A stretch of 64,000 nt of DNA. Source: Gammaproteobacteria bacterium (GTDB taxonomy: Bacteria > Pseudomonadota > Gammaproteobacteria > Xanthomonadales > SZUA-36). The translations under genes were made by a program, and so were the position numbers. Below, in pieces: positions 10,076 to 19,222 of this stretch. The stretch lies in contig JAUHYP010000003.1 of the NCBI GenBank assembly GCA_030426265.1, forward strand, positions 1 to 64,000. Direction: 5' to 3'. A model generated the notes under the pieces. It ran no database searches and was not told the DNA's origin. It saw only the letters and a program-made list of their open reading frames with translations. Numbering within the stretch: position 1 is the first letter of the stretch; each line of letters starts with the position of its first letter.

Positions 10076-12991
10076 GCGCCGTTCGATCTCCTGCCAGGTG
10101 CAGCGGTCGCAGCCGTCGGCGGGCACCAGGAGCTCGCTGCCCCAGGACGTGGTGAACAGGCCGCCCCAGTGGATCACGAACAGGCGGTCGTTGTGGATCA
10201 CGCCGCGCGTGGTTCGGTCCATGCTGTAGCTGTCGTAGTACACCGCATTTTCCCGGGGGACGGAGGTCCAGTCGGCCAGGTCGGCCCGGCCGAGGCGATC
10301 CAGTCGCACCGCGCCCCGTTCACCCACGATTTCGTACATCAGCGCGCCCGTGGCCAGCCACGGATAGGACCAGGACGGGTCGGGGCTGTAGACGCCGTCC
10401 CGGGGCCCGTGCACGTCCACCGGCAGGCTGAACCGGTGCGGGCGTCCGATGGTGGCGTCGCCCGGCAGCCAGGTGAAATTGTGATGGGACTGGAGCACCG
10501 GCGTGGAGCTGCCACTGTCGCCGATCGTGTCCTCGTCCAGCAGGACCGGCGCGCCCGGGTCGGACACGTCGAACAGGCCGACCAGCACGCCCTGCTCGAC
10601 CGTGAATTCCTGGGGTGTCCCTTCGTTGACGTTGATCGCGTCCATGCCCACGCCCAGCAACAGGTCCGCGCCCACCGGGTGGAGGTACTCGGAATAGCCG
10701 GGAATCTCCAGGGCGCCGAGCACGAAGGGATCGTTCGGGTTCGACAGGTCGAGCGCGTACAGCGGGTCGATACGGCGGAAGGTCACCACGTAGCCCCGGT
10801 CGCCGAAAAAGCGCACGGCGTGCACGCTCTCTTCCGGCTTGCCGATGCGCTCCGGACGCTGGTCGTTGGGGAGGACGGCGCGCACGGGCAACAGGAAGTC
10901 GCCGCCCGCCTCGGTGCCGAGAACGGTCAACCGGTTGCTGCCCGCATCGCCCCAGCGCTCCTGCCACCAGCCCGAATCGCTGAGCACCCTGAGGGCGCCT
11001 TCGTGTTCGCTGAGGCGGAACGCCAACCGCCGGGGATCATGGCCGATGCCGCCCTCGATGGTTCCGGAGCCGGCGTATTCCACGCCCTTGTCGCTGATGG
11101 AGAAACGGTGCAGGTCCGTGTCCACGTAGGGCCCGAGCGTCACGCGGCCTTCGGGGGTGATCTCGACATGCTGTCGAGCGCCGGCCACCCAGACGCCTTC
11201 GGGCGTCGCATACAGCCCGTCGGCGCGGCCCAGGATGGCGGCGCTGACCGGGGGCGCCCCCAGGTCGTTGACGTCGAACACGCTGAGCACGTTCAGTTCC
11301 GCCGACAGGCGGTGGCCGGGCAGGGGCGGGATCATCACGCGGTCGGCGGTGACCAGTGTGTGCTCGGAACCGTCTCCCAGGCGGACCCGGGGCAGCAGCA
11401 TTTCGCCGTCCAGGGCCGCGAGGATGGCGCGGAATTCCTCCTGCGTGTAGGCCTCCTTCTGTTCTTCGGAGGGCAGGAACCGGGCCGCGATCGCGTGGAA
11501 ATCGGGTTGGTAACTGGTCAGCAGGAACAGCCGGTCCCCGATGAGCCGGCTGGAGGTGATCCGGCCGTCGATGACCAGTGAGACGTCGACCGTTTCGTCC
11601 GTTCCCTCACCATACTCCCAGGCCTGGACGATGGACCGGGACAGTCCGGTGCCCCAGCAGCTCGATTCCACCTGGCTGCCGAGGTAGAGCATGCGGTTCG
11701 TGTCCTCGGCGCCGGCGTGCAGGAACAGCCCTTCACCCTCGAGGGTGTGCTGGGGACGCTGGACCTCGGGGTAGGTGACCTCGTAGCGCGCTTCGAAGGA
11801 CGGGTTGCCGGCGCCCGGACTCACCTGCCAGCGGGTGATCGATTGCAGGTAATGGCCCTCGTCTCCCTCGCCGTCTTCCGCGGACTCGAAACGCGTTCCG
11901 AAATCCGCCGCGTCGATGCTGAACAGCAGGTCGGTTGTGGCCTTGACCAGGTCCGCCTCGTCCACGCCCGCTTCCTGCACGTTCGTGCCGGAAACCAGCT
12001 CGCCATTGCCGGCATCCGTCGGCGGCGCCGGGCTGAGGATGGGCGCCGGGGCGCAGATGATCGGCATGTCGTAGGTGGGCGAGGCCCGGTAGGCGCGGTC
12101 GAAGAAGTATTTCAGCGCGTCCGCCGAGGCCAGTTTGGCCATCGCGGCGGGGTGGGGGCGGCCCGATGGCGGATCCGAGAGCATCAGCTGCCCCGCATCG
12201 GGGCGGTCCCAGCTGCCGTCGCTGGTCTGCAAGGCGATGCGCATGCGGGTTTCGGTCTCGAACTGCAGGGACAGCTCGCCCGCGGGCTGGTGGTCCGAGC
12301 CGACCTGGGCGCAGGAGGGGCAGCTGCCCGTGGTGCGGGTCAGGTCGAAGCTCCGTTCGCCTTCGCGCCCTGCGCCGGAACGCCAGGTGGGCTCGCCGGC
12401 GGCGTCGTAGTGGTAGATCACCGCATAGACGTGTTCACCCTGGGTTTGCACCGACACGCCGTAACCGGTTTCGGCCGGGTCGTGGTAGATGCCGCTGTGG
12501 TCGTCCAGCGTGGGGGTGGAGGCGAACCGGAACGGCTGCAGGACACGCGAGCCTTCCGCCTCGCCCAGTTCCCACTGGACCTCGGCGATCTGTGGGTGCG
12601 GAAACGCGATGTCCAGCGACCCGACCACCTCGAAGCCTTCGACGGCGCCGGCGGCGTGGTCCCAGCGGTGGCGCATCAGGTCGCCCTGGAAGCGGTTGCC
12701 GTCCATGTCGGCGCCGGCCGTGTACCACACCGGGCTGCCGTCCTCGGCGTAGGTGTACCAGACCACGAACAGGAAATCGCCGATGCGGTTGAGGTCCCAG
12801 CCGCTGCCACCGTGGTCGGGGCTCCACCACAGGCCCTGGCGGAGCACGACGTCGGTCGGGCCCGCGATGCCGTTGCTGGCGCCGGGGTCGTCTGCCTGCA
12901 GGGGTGCGGCAAAAGACAGCGCCACTGCGAGTGCGGCGCCGATGCGTGTCGTGAACCCGCCGGGGCGGCGGGCCGTGTGCGTGAGCGGCAA
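10073..12991 (-). CDS. Secreted beta-propeller domain protein (PF09826-like) with two N-terminal aromatic-rich modules
   Basis: Long ORF; signal peptide 'TTRIGAALAVALSFAAPLQA'; 'NVQEAGVDEADLVKATTDLLFSI' is typical of beta-propeller DUF proteins; TTG start at 12991 proposed from the strong AGGAGG SD 6 nt upstream (the ORF track starts at 13054). Confidence 0.8.
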   Translation of the reverse strand: MPLTHTARRPGGFTTRIGAALAVALSFAAPLQADDPGASNGIAGPTDVVLRQGLWWSPDHGGSGWDLNRIGDFLFVVWYTYAEDGSPVWYTAGADMDGNRFQGDLMRHRWDHAAGAVEGFEVVGSLDIAFPHPQIAEVQWELGEAEGSRVLQPFRFASTPTLDDHSGIYHDPAETGYGVSVQTQGEHVYAVIYHYDAAGEPTWRSGAGREGERSFDLTRTTGSCPSCAQVGSDHQPAGELSLQFETETRMRIALQTSDGSWDRPDAGQLMLSDPPSGRPHPAAMAKLASADALKYFFDRAYRASPTYDMPIICAPAPILSPAPPTDAGNGELVSGTNVQEAGVDEADLVKATTDLLFSIDAADFGTRFESAEDGEGDEGHYLQSITRWQVSPGAGNPSFEARYEVTYPEVQRPQHTLEGEGLFLHAGAEDTNRMLYLGSQVESSCWGTGLSRSIVQAWEYGEGTDETVDVSLVIDGRITSSRLIGDRLFLLTSYQPDFHAIAARFLPSEEQKEAYTQEEFRAILAALDGEMLLPRVRLGDGSEHTLVTADRVMIPPLPGHRLSAELNVLSVFDVNDLGAPPVSAAILGRADGLYATPEGVWVAGARQHVEITPEGRVTLGPYVDTDLHRFSISDKGVEYAGSGTIEGGIGHDPRRLAFRLSEHEGALRVLSDSGWWQERWGDAGSNRLTVLGTEAGGDFLLPVRAVLPNDQRPERIGKPEESVHAVRFFGDRGYVVTFRRIDPLYALDLSNPNDPFVLGALEIPGYSEYLHPVGADLLLGVGMDAINVNEGTPQEFTVEQGVLVGLFDVSDPGAPVLLDEDTIGDSGSSTPVLQSHHNFTWLPGDATIGRPHRFSLPVDVHGPRDGVYSPDPSWSYPWLATGALMYEIVGERGAVRLDRLGRADLADWTSVPRENAVYYDSYSMDRTTRGVIHNDRLFVIHWGGLFTTSWGSELLVPADGCDRCTWQEIERR

Positions 12992-13090
12992 GGAGGACCT
13001 CCTGTCCTTGGACGGGTTGACCTGTCCCCCCAATGTTAGCATCCGCCGGGGCATTCGGCAGGCGCCGCGGGACGGCTGGACCGGCGCTGC

Positions 13091-13912
13091 TCAGTCCAGA
13101 AACAGGTCCTTCATCAGCGGTGCGCCGGGCTTCACCGCGTACCGGTCGAAGTCCTTCACGCCCTCCTGGACCAGCACGTTTTCGTCGATGAAGAATCGGC
13201 CCGTGGTGGTCTTCGCTTCCCGCGAAAGGATGGCGAGGGCCGCGTCGGCCATGACGTCCTCGGTGCGGCAGTTTTCCGGCTTGACCTTGCCGTCGAGCAT
13301 GTTGATGGCGGCGGTGGCGATCACCGTGCGCGGCCACAGCGCGTTCACGCCGATGCCGAACTCGCGAAACTCCTCCGCCATGCCCAGCACGCACATGCTC
13401 ATGCCGTACTTGCTCATGGTGTAGGCCGTGTGGTGCCGGAACCAGGCCGGGTTCATGTTCAGCGGCGGGGAGAGGTTCAGGATGTGCGGGTTCGTACCCT
13501 TGCGCAGGTAGGGCAGGGCCGCGCGCGAGCAGGTGTAGGTCCCGCGGACATTGACCTGGAACATCAGGTCGTAGCGCCGCATGGGCAGGTCCTGCGTATT
13601 GCGCAGCGTGATGGCGCTGGCATTGTTGACCAGCACGTCGATGCCGCCGAAGTGTTCGGCAGCCTGCGCCATCGCTGCGTCCACCGCGTCGTCGTCGCGA
13701 ACGTCCAGGCGGATGGCGAGCGCCTGGCCACCGGCATCCTCGATTTCCTTCACGGCATCGTGGATGGTGCCCGGCAGCTTGGGATGGGGGGTGTCGGTCT
13801 TGGCCGCGACCACCACGCGGGCGCCTTCACGGGCGACGCGTAGGGCGATCGCCTTGCCGATCCCGCGGGAACCCCCGGTGATGAATACGGTCCTGTGCTT
13901 GAGGCTGGCCAT
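13091..13912 (-). CDS. SDR family oxidoreductase, HSDL2-like
   Basis: 'TVFITGGSRGIGKAIALRVAREGARVVVAAKT', 'LVNNASAI', 'YTMSKYGMSMCVLGMAEEF'. Confidence 0.9.
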   Translation of the reverse strand: MASLKHRTVFITGGSRGIGKAIALRVAREGARVVVAAKTDTPHPKLPGTIHDAVKEIEDAGGQALAIRLDVRDDDAVDAAMAQAAEHFGGIDVLVNNASAITLRNTQDLPMRRYDLMFQVNVRGTYTCSRAALPYLRKGTNPHILNLSPPLNMNPAWFRHHTAYTMSKYGMSMCVLGMAEEFREFGIGVNALWPRTVIATAAINMLDGKVKPENCRTEDVMADAALAILSREAKTTTGRFFIDENVLVQEGVKDFDRYAVKPGAPLMKDLFLD

Positions 13913-14029
13913 CGCTGTGATTTCTCCCTTGTTTTCATCGGGCTGTCACGGCGCCCGGTCATGGCTGTCGTATCATAACCGAGTCGGCCCGCCCGCCTGC
14001 TCAATCCACTCCCCTGCGTTCCGGAAAAC

Positions 14030-16120
14030 ATGGACAACGGCTACCTGCAGGAACTGCTCAACTGGATCTCGGAAAACCCCGGGTGGTCCGGCGCGGTGCT
14101 GTTCCTCATCGCCTTCATCGAATCGCTGGTGGTGGTGGGCATCTTTCTGCCGGGCATCCTCATCCTGTTCGGCATCGGCGCCCTGCTGGGGCTGGGGGAC
14201 GCTTCCCTGGCCCCGATCTGGATCGGGGGGTCGCTGGGCGCCTTCTGCGGCGACCTGTTCAGTTTCTGGATCGGGCACCGCTACCAGAACCAGCTGCGGC
14301 GCGTGTGGCCGTTCTCGCGCTACCCCGGCATGCTGTTGCGCGGCGCGGAATTCTTCCGCCGGTTCGGCCTGTGGAGCATCCTCGCGGGCCGGTTCATCGG
14401 CCCCCTGCGCCCCATCATCCCGACCACGGCGGGCATGCTCGGGATGCCGTTGGGCCGGTTCCTGGCCGTGTGCATCCCGGGCTGCATCCTGTGGACGCCC
14501 GCCTACCTGCTTCCGGGCATGCTGTTCGGCGACGCCCTGGAAGTGGCGGCCGAATACGCCGGGCGCCTGGCCCTGGTGATCGGCCTGGCGGTCGGCATCA
14601 CCTGGTTCTGCCTGTGGTTGATCCGCTTGCTCTACGAACTGGGCGTGGTCTGGTCGGCGCGCTGGCTGCGCCGCGCCATCCGCTGGTCACGGCGCCACCC
14701 CGTTCTGGGGCGCGTTTCCGGGCCGATCATCGACCCGTCGCAACCGGAAGTGTTGTCGGTGAGCACCCTGGGCCTGCTGCTGGTGGCGGCCCTGTGCGGG
14801 CTCGTACTGCTGCTGTTCCTCGGCCCCTTCGGTTCCGAACCGGGGCGCAGCGACCTGGCCGTGCTGGCCTGGACCCAGACCCTGCGCAACGACATCACCG
14901 ATCCATTGATGGTGGCCATCAGCCAGCTCTCGCGCACCTGGGTCCTGCTGCCGACCGTGGTGGCCACCGCCCTGTGGCTGCTGGGCGCCAACCGCATCAA
15001 CGCCGCCGCGCACTGGGGCGTGGCCATGGCCGGGGGGCTGGCCCTGCAGTTGCTGATGGATTGGACCCTGCGCTCCATGCCGTTGACCGAAGTCGCGGGC
15101 CAGTCCATGACCTTCCTGCCCAGCGCGCCGATGACCTTCGCCACCGTGGTGCTGGGGTTCTTTTCCGTGATGGTGGCCAAGGAACTGCGCCGCCGGCACC
15201 GTCGCTGGCCCTACCTGGCCTCCACCCTGCTGCTGACCCTGCTGGCCATGGCCCGTGTGTACCTGGGCCTGGACTGGCTCAGTGGCGCGCTGGTGGGCTT
15301 CATCCTGGGCATGGCATGGACGGCGATCGTCGGCATGGCCTACCGGGCGCGCGCCATGCGGGCCTTCTCCGGCACCATGGTCTGCGCCATTTTCTACGGC
15401 ACCCTGGCGCTGACCTTTACCTGGCAGGTGGGCGTCCATCTCGAAAAGGACCTGGTCGCCGTGCGCATTCCGGTCCCGGAATCGCACCTGACGGAGCAGG
15501 CGTGGTGGGAACAGGAATGGCGCACGCTGCCGGAGCAGCGCACGCGCTCCGCATCCGTGGCCGTCCAGGCGTTCAACCTGCAGGTCGCCCTGCCGGTGGG
15601 CACGGTCGTAGAGGACCTCACCGACAAGGACTGGGAGCACGTCGAACCGGCGACCTGGCGGTGGTTCCTCAAGTCGCTCAACCCGGAAGCGAACCAGCGA
15701 ACCCTGCCACTGACCGGGCGAAATTTCCTGGGGCAGGGCGAGGTGCTGGTGCTGCGCCGCGCTACCGACGACCCGCAACGGCAATGGGTGTTGCGGCTTT
15801 GGGATTCCGGGGTTCGCCTGGGGGAGGCCGCCACACCGGTCTATCTCGGCCAGTACACCGTCGAGCAGCTGGAGCAGCGCCTGTGGGTGTTCAGCCACTG
15901 GCGGCCGCAGCCCTCTGCTGAAGGAGATCTCAGGTCGTTCGGGGCCGGTTGGCCGGGAGTGATGGTGCGTGAGGCCCGGGAGGGCCTGCTGCTCATTCGT
16001 CCGGGGAGTCCGTCTGGAACCGCGGCAGCACTTCCAGCAGGGCCTGCAGCCGATCCAGCGGTGCTTCCAGTTCCAGCAGGGCCTGTTTCTCCGCCACATC
16101 CAGCGGCAGCAGCTCGGTAA
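14030..16120 (+). CDS. Bifunctional DedA family / PAP2 phosphatase / LssY_C-like membrane protein
   Basis: DedA core 'FIESLVVVGIFLPGILILFGIGALLG...GRFIGPLRPIIPTTAGMLGMPLGRF', PAP2-like 'SMTFLPSAPMTF...RVYLGLDWLSGALVGFILG', LssY-like C-terminus. Confidence 0.85.
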   Translation: MDNGYLQELLNWISENPGWSGAVLFLIAFIESLVVVGIFLPGILILFGIGALLGLGDASLAPIWIGGSLGAFCGDLFSFWIGHRYQNQLRRVWPFSRYPGMLLRGAEFFRRFGLWSILAGRFIGPLRPIIPTTAGMLGMPLGRFLAVCIPGCILWTPAYLLPGMLFGDALEVAAEYAGRLALVIGLAVGITWFCLWLIRLLYELGVVWSARWLRRAIRWSRRHPVLGRVSGPIIDPSQPEVLSVSTLGLLLVAALCGLVLLLFLGPFGSEPGRSDLAVLAWTQTLRNDITDPLMVAISQLSRTWVLLPTVVATALWLLGANRINAAAHWGVAMAGGLALQLLMDWTLRSMPLTEVAGQSMTFLPSAPMTFATVVLGFFSVMVAKELRRRHRRWPYLASTLLLTLLAMARVYLGLDWLSGALVGFILGMAWTAIVGMAYRARAMRAFSGTMVCAIFYGTLALTFTWQVGVHLEKDLVAVRIPVPESHLTEQAWWEQEWRTLPEQRTRSASVAVQAFNLQVALPVGTVVEDLTDKDWEHVEPATWRWFLKSLNPEANQRTLPLTGRNFLGQGEVLVLRRATDDPQRQWVLRLWDSGVRLGEAATPVYLGQYTVEQLEQRLWVFSHWRPQPSAEGDLRSFGAGWPGVMVREAREGLLLIRPGSPSGTAAALPAGPAADPAVLPVPAGPVSPPHPAAAAR

Positions 16121-16595
16121 GCCGGTAGCTCACCCAGGTGGCGTCGTCGGGACGGGGGTCCTCGAAGGCGGGATAGTCGGTACCGACCTTGTCCATGAAC
16201 CCGCGGATGATGTCCGCCAACAGGCCGAATTCCGGCGGCAGGGGCAGGTCGGGTTCGACCGGCAGGTATTCCACCGTGCCCAGCAGCAGGCCGTCGTCCC
16301 GCGCACGCGTGGAATGCACGACGAAACGCCGCCCGCCACGCGCGACGATGCCCAGCAGACCGTCTTCCAGTGTATGAAAGTCACGGATGTGGGCGTCCGT
16401 GCCGATGCGCACGTGCGTTGCCGGGGCGTCGTCGTCGGGGTGCAGCACCAGGACGACACCGAAGGGCCGGTCCTGGCCGGTGCACTCGCGCACCATGTCC
16501 AGGTAGCGGCGCTCGAAGATTCGCAGCGGGAGATGACCGCCGGGGACCAGGACGACGTTGAGGGGAAAGAGGGCGATGTCCGCCGTATCCGTCAC
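15993..16595 (-). CDS. LON peptidase substrate-binding domain protein
   Basis: GTG start overlapping the mpl stop; 'IALFPLNVVLVPGGHLPLRIFERRYLDMVRECTGQDRPFGVVLV'. Confidence 0.9.
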   Translation of the reverse strand: MTDTADIALFPLNVVLVPGGHLPLRIFERRYLDMVRECTGQDRPFGVVLVLHPDDDAPATHVRIGTDAHIRDFHTLEDGLLGIVARGGRRFVVHSTRARDDGLLLGTVEYLPVEPDLPLPPEFGLLADIIRGFMDKVGTDYPAFEDPRPDDATWVSYRLTELLPLDVAEKQALLELEAPLDRLQALLEVLPRFQTDSPDE

Positions 16596-17953
16596 CCCGA
16601 GAGTTCCTCCGTGAACCGGCGCGGCGCGGCGTCGAATCCGCCGTTGCTCATGAACACCACGTGGTCGCCCGGGCGGGCCTCCTCGAGCATCTGCTTGAGC
16701 AGGTCCCCGGTGCGCGTGACCACGCGCCCGCGCCCTTCCAGCGGCGCCAGTGCTTCCTGCGGATCCCAGTCGATGTCGTCGCCGGTCAGCAGCCAGACCC
16801 GGTCGGCGGCGATCAGCGACGGTCCCAGCCGGTCGGCGTGCACGCCGGCGCGCATGGTGTTGCTGCGCGGTTCCAGGCCCACCAGGATGCGCGCGTTGCC
16901 CACCCGGCGACGCAGGCCGGAGAGCGTCATGCGGATGGCCGTGGGATGGTGCGCGAAATCGTCGTACACCGTGATCTCGTCGAACACGCCCAGCGATTCC
17001 AGGCGCCGCTTCACGCCCCGGAACCCGGCCAGGGCGGCGACGGCCTCGCTGGGATCGACCCCGGCCGCCACGGCCGCGCCCACGGCGGAACAGGCGTTCA
17101 GCGCATTGTGTTCGCCGCAATGATCCCAGCTGACCTCGGCCACGGGCTCTCCGCCACGATAGAAGGCCAGGCGGGAACCGTCGGATTCCATCAGGCGCAC
17201 GCGCCAGTCGGCGTCCTCGGCGGTGGAAAAGCGCTCCAGCCGGCTCCAGCAGCCCTGCTTCAGCACGGTTTCGAGCTGGGGGTCGGCGCCGTTGCTCAGG
17301 ATGGTGCCCTCGCCCGGAATGGTGCGCACGAGGTGGTGGAACTGGGTGCGGATGGCGTCCACGTCCGGGTAGATGTCGGCGTGGTCGTACTCGAGGTTGT
17401 TGAGCACGACGATGCGCGGGCGGTAGTGCACGAACTTCGCGCGCTTGTCGAAGAAGGCCGTGTCGTATTCGTCCGCCTCGACCACGAACAGCTGCTCGCC
17501 GTCGCGGGCGGAGACGCCGAAATTGCGCGGCACGCCGCCGATCAGGAAGCCGGGCGCCCGGCCGGTGGCCTCCAGGATCCACGCCAGCATGCTGGACGTG
17601 GTGGTCTTGCCGTGGGTGCCCGTGACCGCCAGTACAGTCTTGCCGCGCAGCAGGTTCTCGCCGAGCCAGCGGGGTCCGGAAACATAGTTCAGGCCGCGGT
17701 TGAGCACGGCTTCCACCGCCGGGTTGCCGCGGCTGAGGGCGTTGCCGACCACCACGAGGTCCGGCGCCGGGTCGAGCTGCGCCGGGTCCCACCCCTCGGT
17801 GAGTTCGATGCCCTCGGCCTCGAGCTGCGTGCTCATGGGCGGGTAGGTATTGCGGTCGGATCCGGTGACCTTGAAGCCGGCGCGCCGCGCCAGCAGGGCC
17901 ACGCCGCCCATGAAGGTGCCGCAGATGCCGAGGATGTGGATGTGTTTGCTCAT
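16592..17953 (-). CDS. mpl: UDP-N-acetylmuramate:L-alanyl-gamma-D-glutamyl-meso-diaminopimelate ligase
   Basis: 'HIHILGICGTFMGGVALLARRAGFKVTGSDRNTYPPMSTQLEAEGIEL', 'VTGTHGKTTTSSMLAWILEATG'. Confidence 0.97.
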   Translation of the reverse strand: MSKHIHILGICGTFMGGVALLARRAGFKVTGSDRNTYPPMSTQLEAEGIELTEGWDPAQLDPAPDLVVVGNALSRGNPAVEAVLNRGLNYVSGPRWLGENLLRGKTVLAVTGTHGKTTTSSMLAWILEATGRAPGFLIGGVPRNFGVSARDGEQLFVVEADEYDTAFFDKRAKFVHYRPRIVVLNNLEYDHADIYPDVDAIRTQFHHLVRTIPGEGTILSNGADPQLETVLKQGCWSRLERFSTAEDADWRVRLMESDGSRLAFYRGGEPVAEVSWDHCGEHNALNACSAVGAAVAAGVDPSEAVAALAGFRGVKRRLESLGVFDEITVYDDFAHHPTAIRMTLSGLRRRVGNARILVGLEPRSNTMRAGVHADRLGPSLIAADRVWLLTGDDIDWDPQEALAPLEGRGRVVTRTGDLLKQMLEEARPGDHVVFMSNGGFDAAPRRFTEELSG

Positions 17954-18468
17954 AACATGGCCAGGTGCAGCACGATGTAGGTCAGGGCCAGCAGCATCAC
18001 CGTGATCAGCATGGCCACGGGCATGGCGACATCCAGGGCGTGCCGGAAGATGTTCGCGTCCACCGCCAGCGACCAGCCGAACAGGGCGAACCAGACCAGC
18101 GCCAGGATCGGCTGGTTGCCGTCCGGGGACTGCTGCAGCAGCAGGAAGAACACCAGCAGGCGCACGATCGTGCCGGTGGCGGCGAAGGCCAGCAGCGTCT
18201 GCTGCAGGCGCTCGGGCCGCCTGCGCCAGGCCAGCAGCAGCGCCGCGGCGCCGAAATGGATCGCGATGCTGATCAGGTTGCGGGTGGATTCGTCGACCGG
18301 TTCCTTGCCGGGCTCCGTCAGAACCTGGGCCAGCCAGGCGGAGGTGACCATGACCACTGCGACGTACACGACGATGGACACCAGGGTGAACGCGCGGTGC
18401 GACGGCATGTCCTGCGGACCGGCCTTCAGGCGCAGCAGGTCGAGCACGGTGTGCCAGAAACTAGCCAT
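17950..18468 (-). CDS. Multi-pass membrane protein (YIP1-like), function unknown
   Basis: 172 aa with about five hydrophobic segments; 4-bp overlap with mpl. Confidence 0.65.
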   Translation of the reverse strand: MASFWHTVLDLLRLKAGPQDMPSHRAFTLVSIVVYVAVVMVTSAWLAQVLTEPGKEPVDESTRNLISIAIHFGAAALLLAWRRRPERLQQTLLAFAATGTIVRLLVFFLLLQQSPDGNQPILALVWFALFGWSLAVDANIFRHALDVAMPVAMLITVMLLALTYIVLHLAML

Positions 18469-18530
18469 GACGGGACTTCCGAAACGAATGCGGGCTGCGG
18501 GGGCTCACCAGGGACGCCCCGGACGCGGCC

Positions 18531-19106
18531 TCAGCCGTCGACGCCCTGTTGCAGGGCACCCTTGATCCGTTCGAGCACTTCCTCGATCGTGCCTTCGCCG
18601 AACACGCGGGTGAGCAGGCCCAGGTCGGCATAGTGGCCGGCCACCGGGGCGGTCTGCTCCTCGTAGACACGCATGCGCTTGCGCACCACTTCCTCGGTGT
18701 CGTCGCTGCGGCCTTCTTCCATCGCCCGCTTGGCGATGCGTTCGACCACCTGGTCCTCGTCCACCTCGATCAGCACGGCTTCCTGCACGGGCAGGCCGAC
18801 ATCGCCGAGCACGGCGTCCAGGGCTTCGGCCTGGGCGAGGTTGCGGGGGTAGCCGTCGAGGATATAGCCGGCGCGCACGTCCTCCTGGCCCAGGCGTTCG
18901 CGGATCAGGTCCAGCATCACGTCGTCGGGTACGAGCTCGCCGCGGTCCATGATCGCCTTGGCCTGTTTGCCCAGGGCGGTCTCGTTGGCCACGGCCTCGC
19001 GCAGGAGCACGCCGGTGGAGATGTGGGGAATGGAGTAATGGTCTTTCAGGAGCGCAGCCTGGGTTCCTTTTCCGGACCCGGGCGCACCCAGCAGAACGAT
19101 TCGCAT
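18531..19106 (-). CDS. adk: Adenylate kinase
   Basis: 'MRIVLLGAPGSGKGTQAALLKDHYSIPHISTGVLLREAV', 'GYILDGYPRNLAQAEAL'. Confidence 0.97.
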   Translation of the reverse strand: MRIVLLGAPGSGKGTQAALLKDHYSIPHISTGVLLREAVANETALGKQAKAIMDRGELVPDDVMLDLIRERLGQEDVRAGYILDGYPRNLAQAEALDAVLGDVGLPVQEAVLIEVDEDQVVERIAKRAMEEGRSDDTEEVVRKRMRVYEEQTAPVAGHYADLGLLTRVFGEGTIEEVLERIKGALQQGVDG

Positions 19107-19222
19107 GAGACGGATTCCGTCCTCTAGAATAGGGCGTGAAACAGGGTGGCTACGCTACCCGCAAGCCGCCCCCCAGTCAAACCGGAGCCGGGGCGGAAAT
19201 CCGGCTCAATCCAGGATGCCCC

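Noticed and set aside
10169-11581. 470-aa plus-strand ORF (and 11717-13039, 440 aa)
   Set aside because: Antisense to the beta-propeller gene; the V/H/G-rich translation is a mirror artefact of third-position GC bias.
15993-17792. 599-aa minus-strand ORF taken as one protein
   Set aside because: The N-terminal ~399 residues are an off-frame reading of mpl; only the last ~200 aa (LON-domain protein from GTG 16595) is coding.
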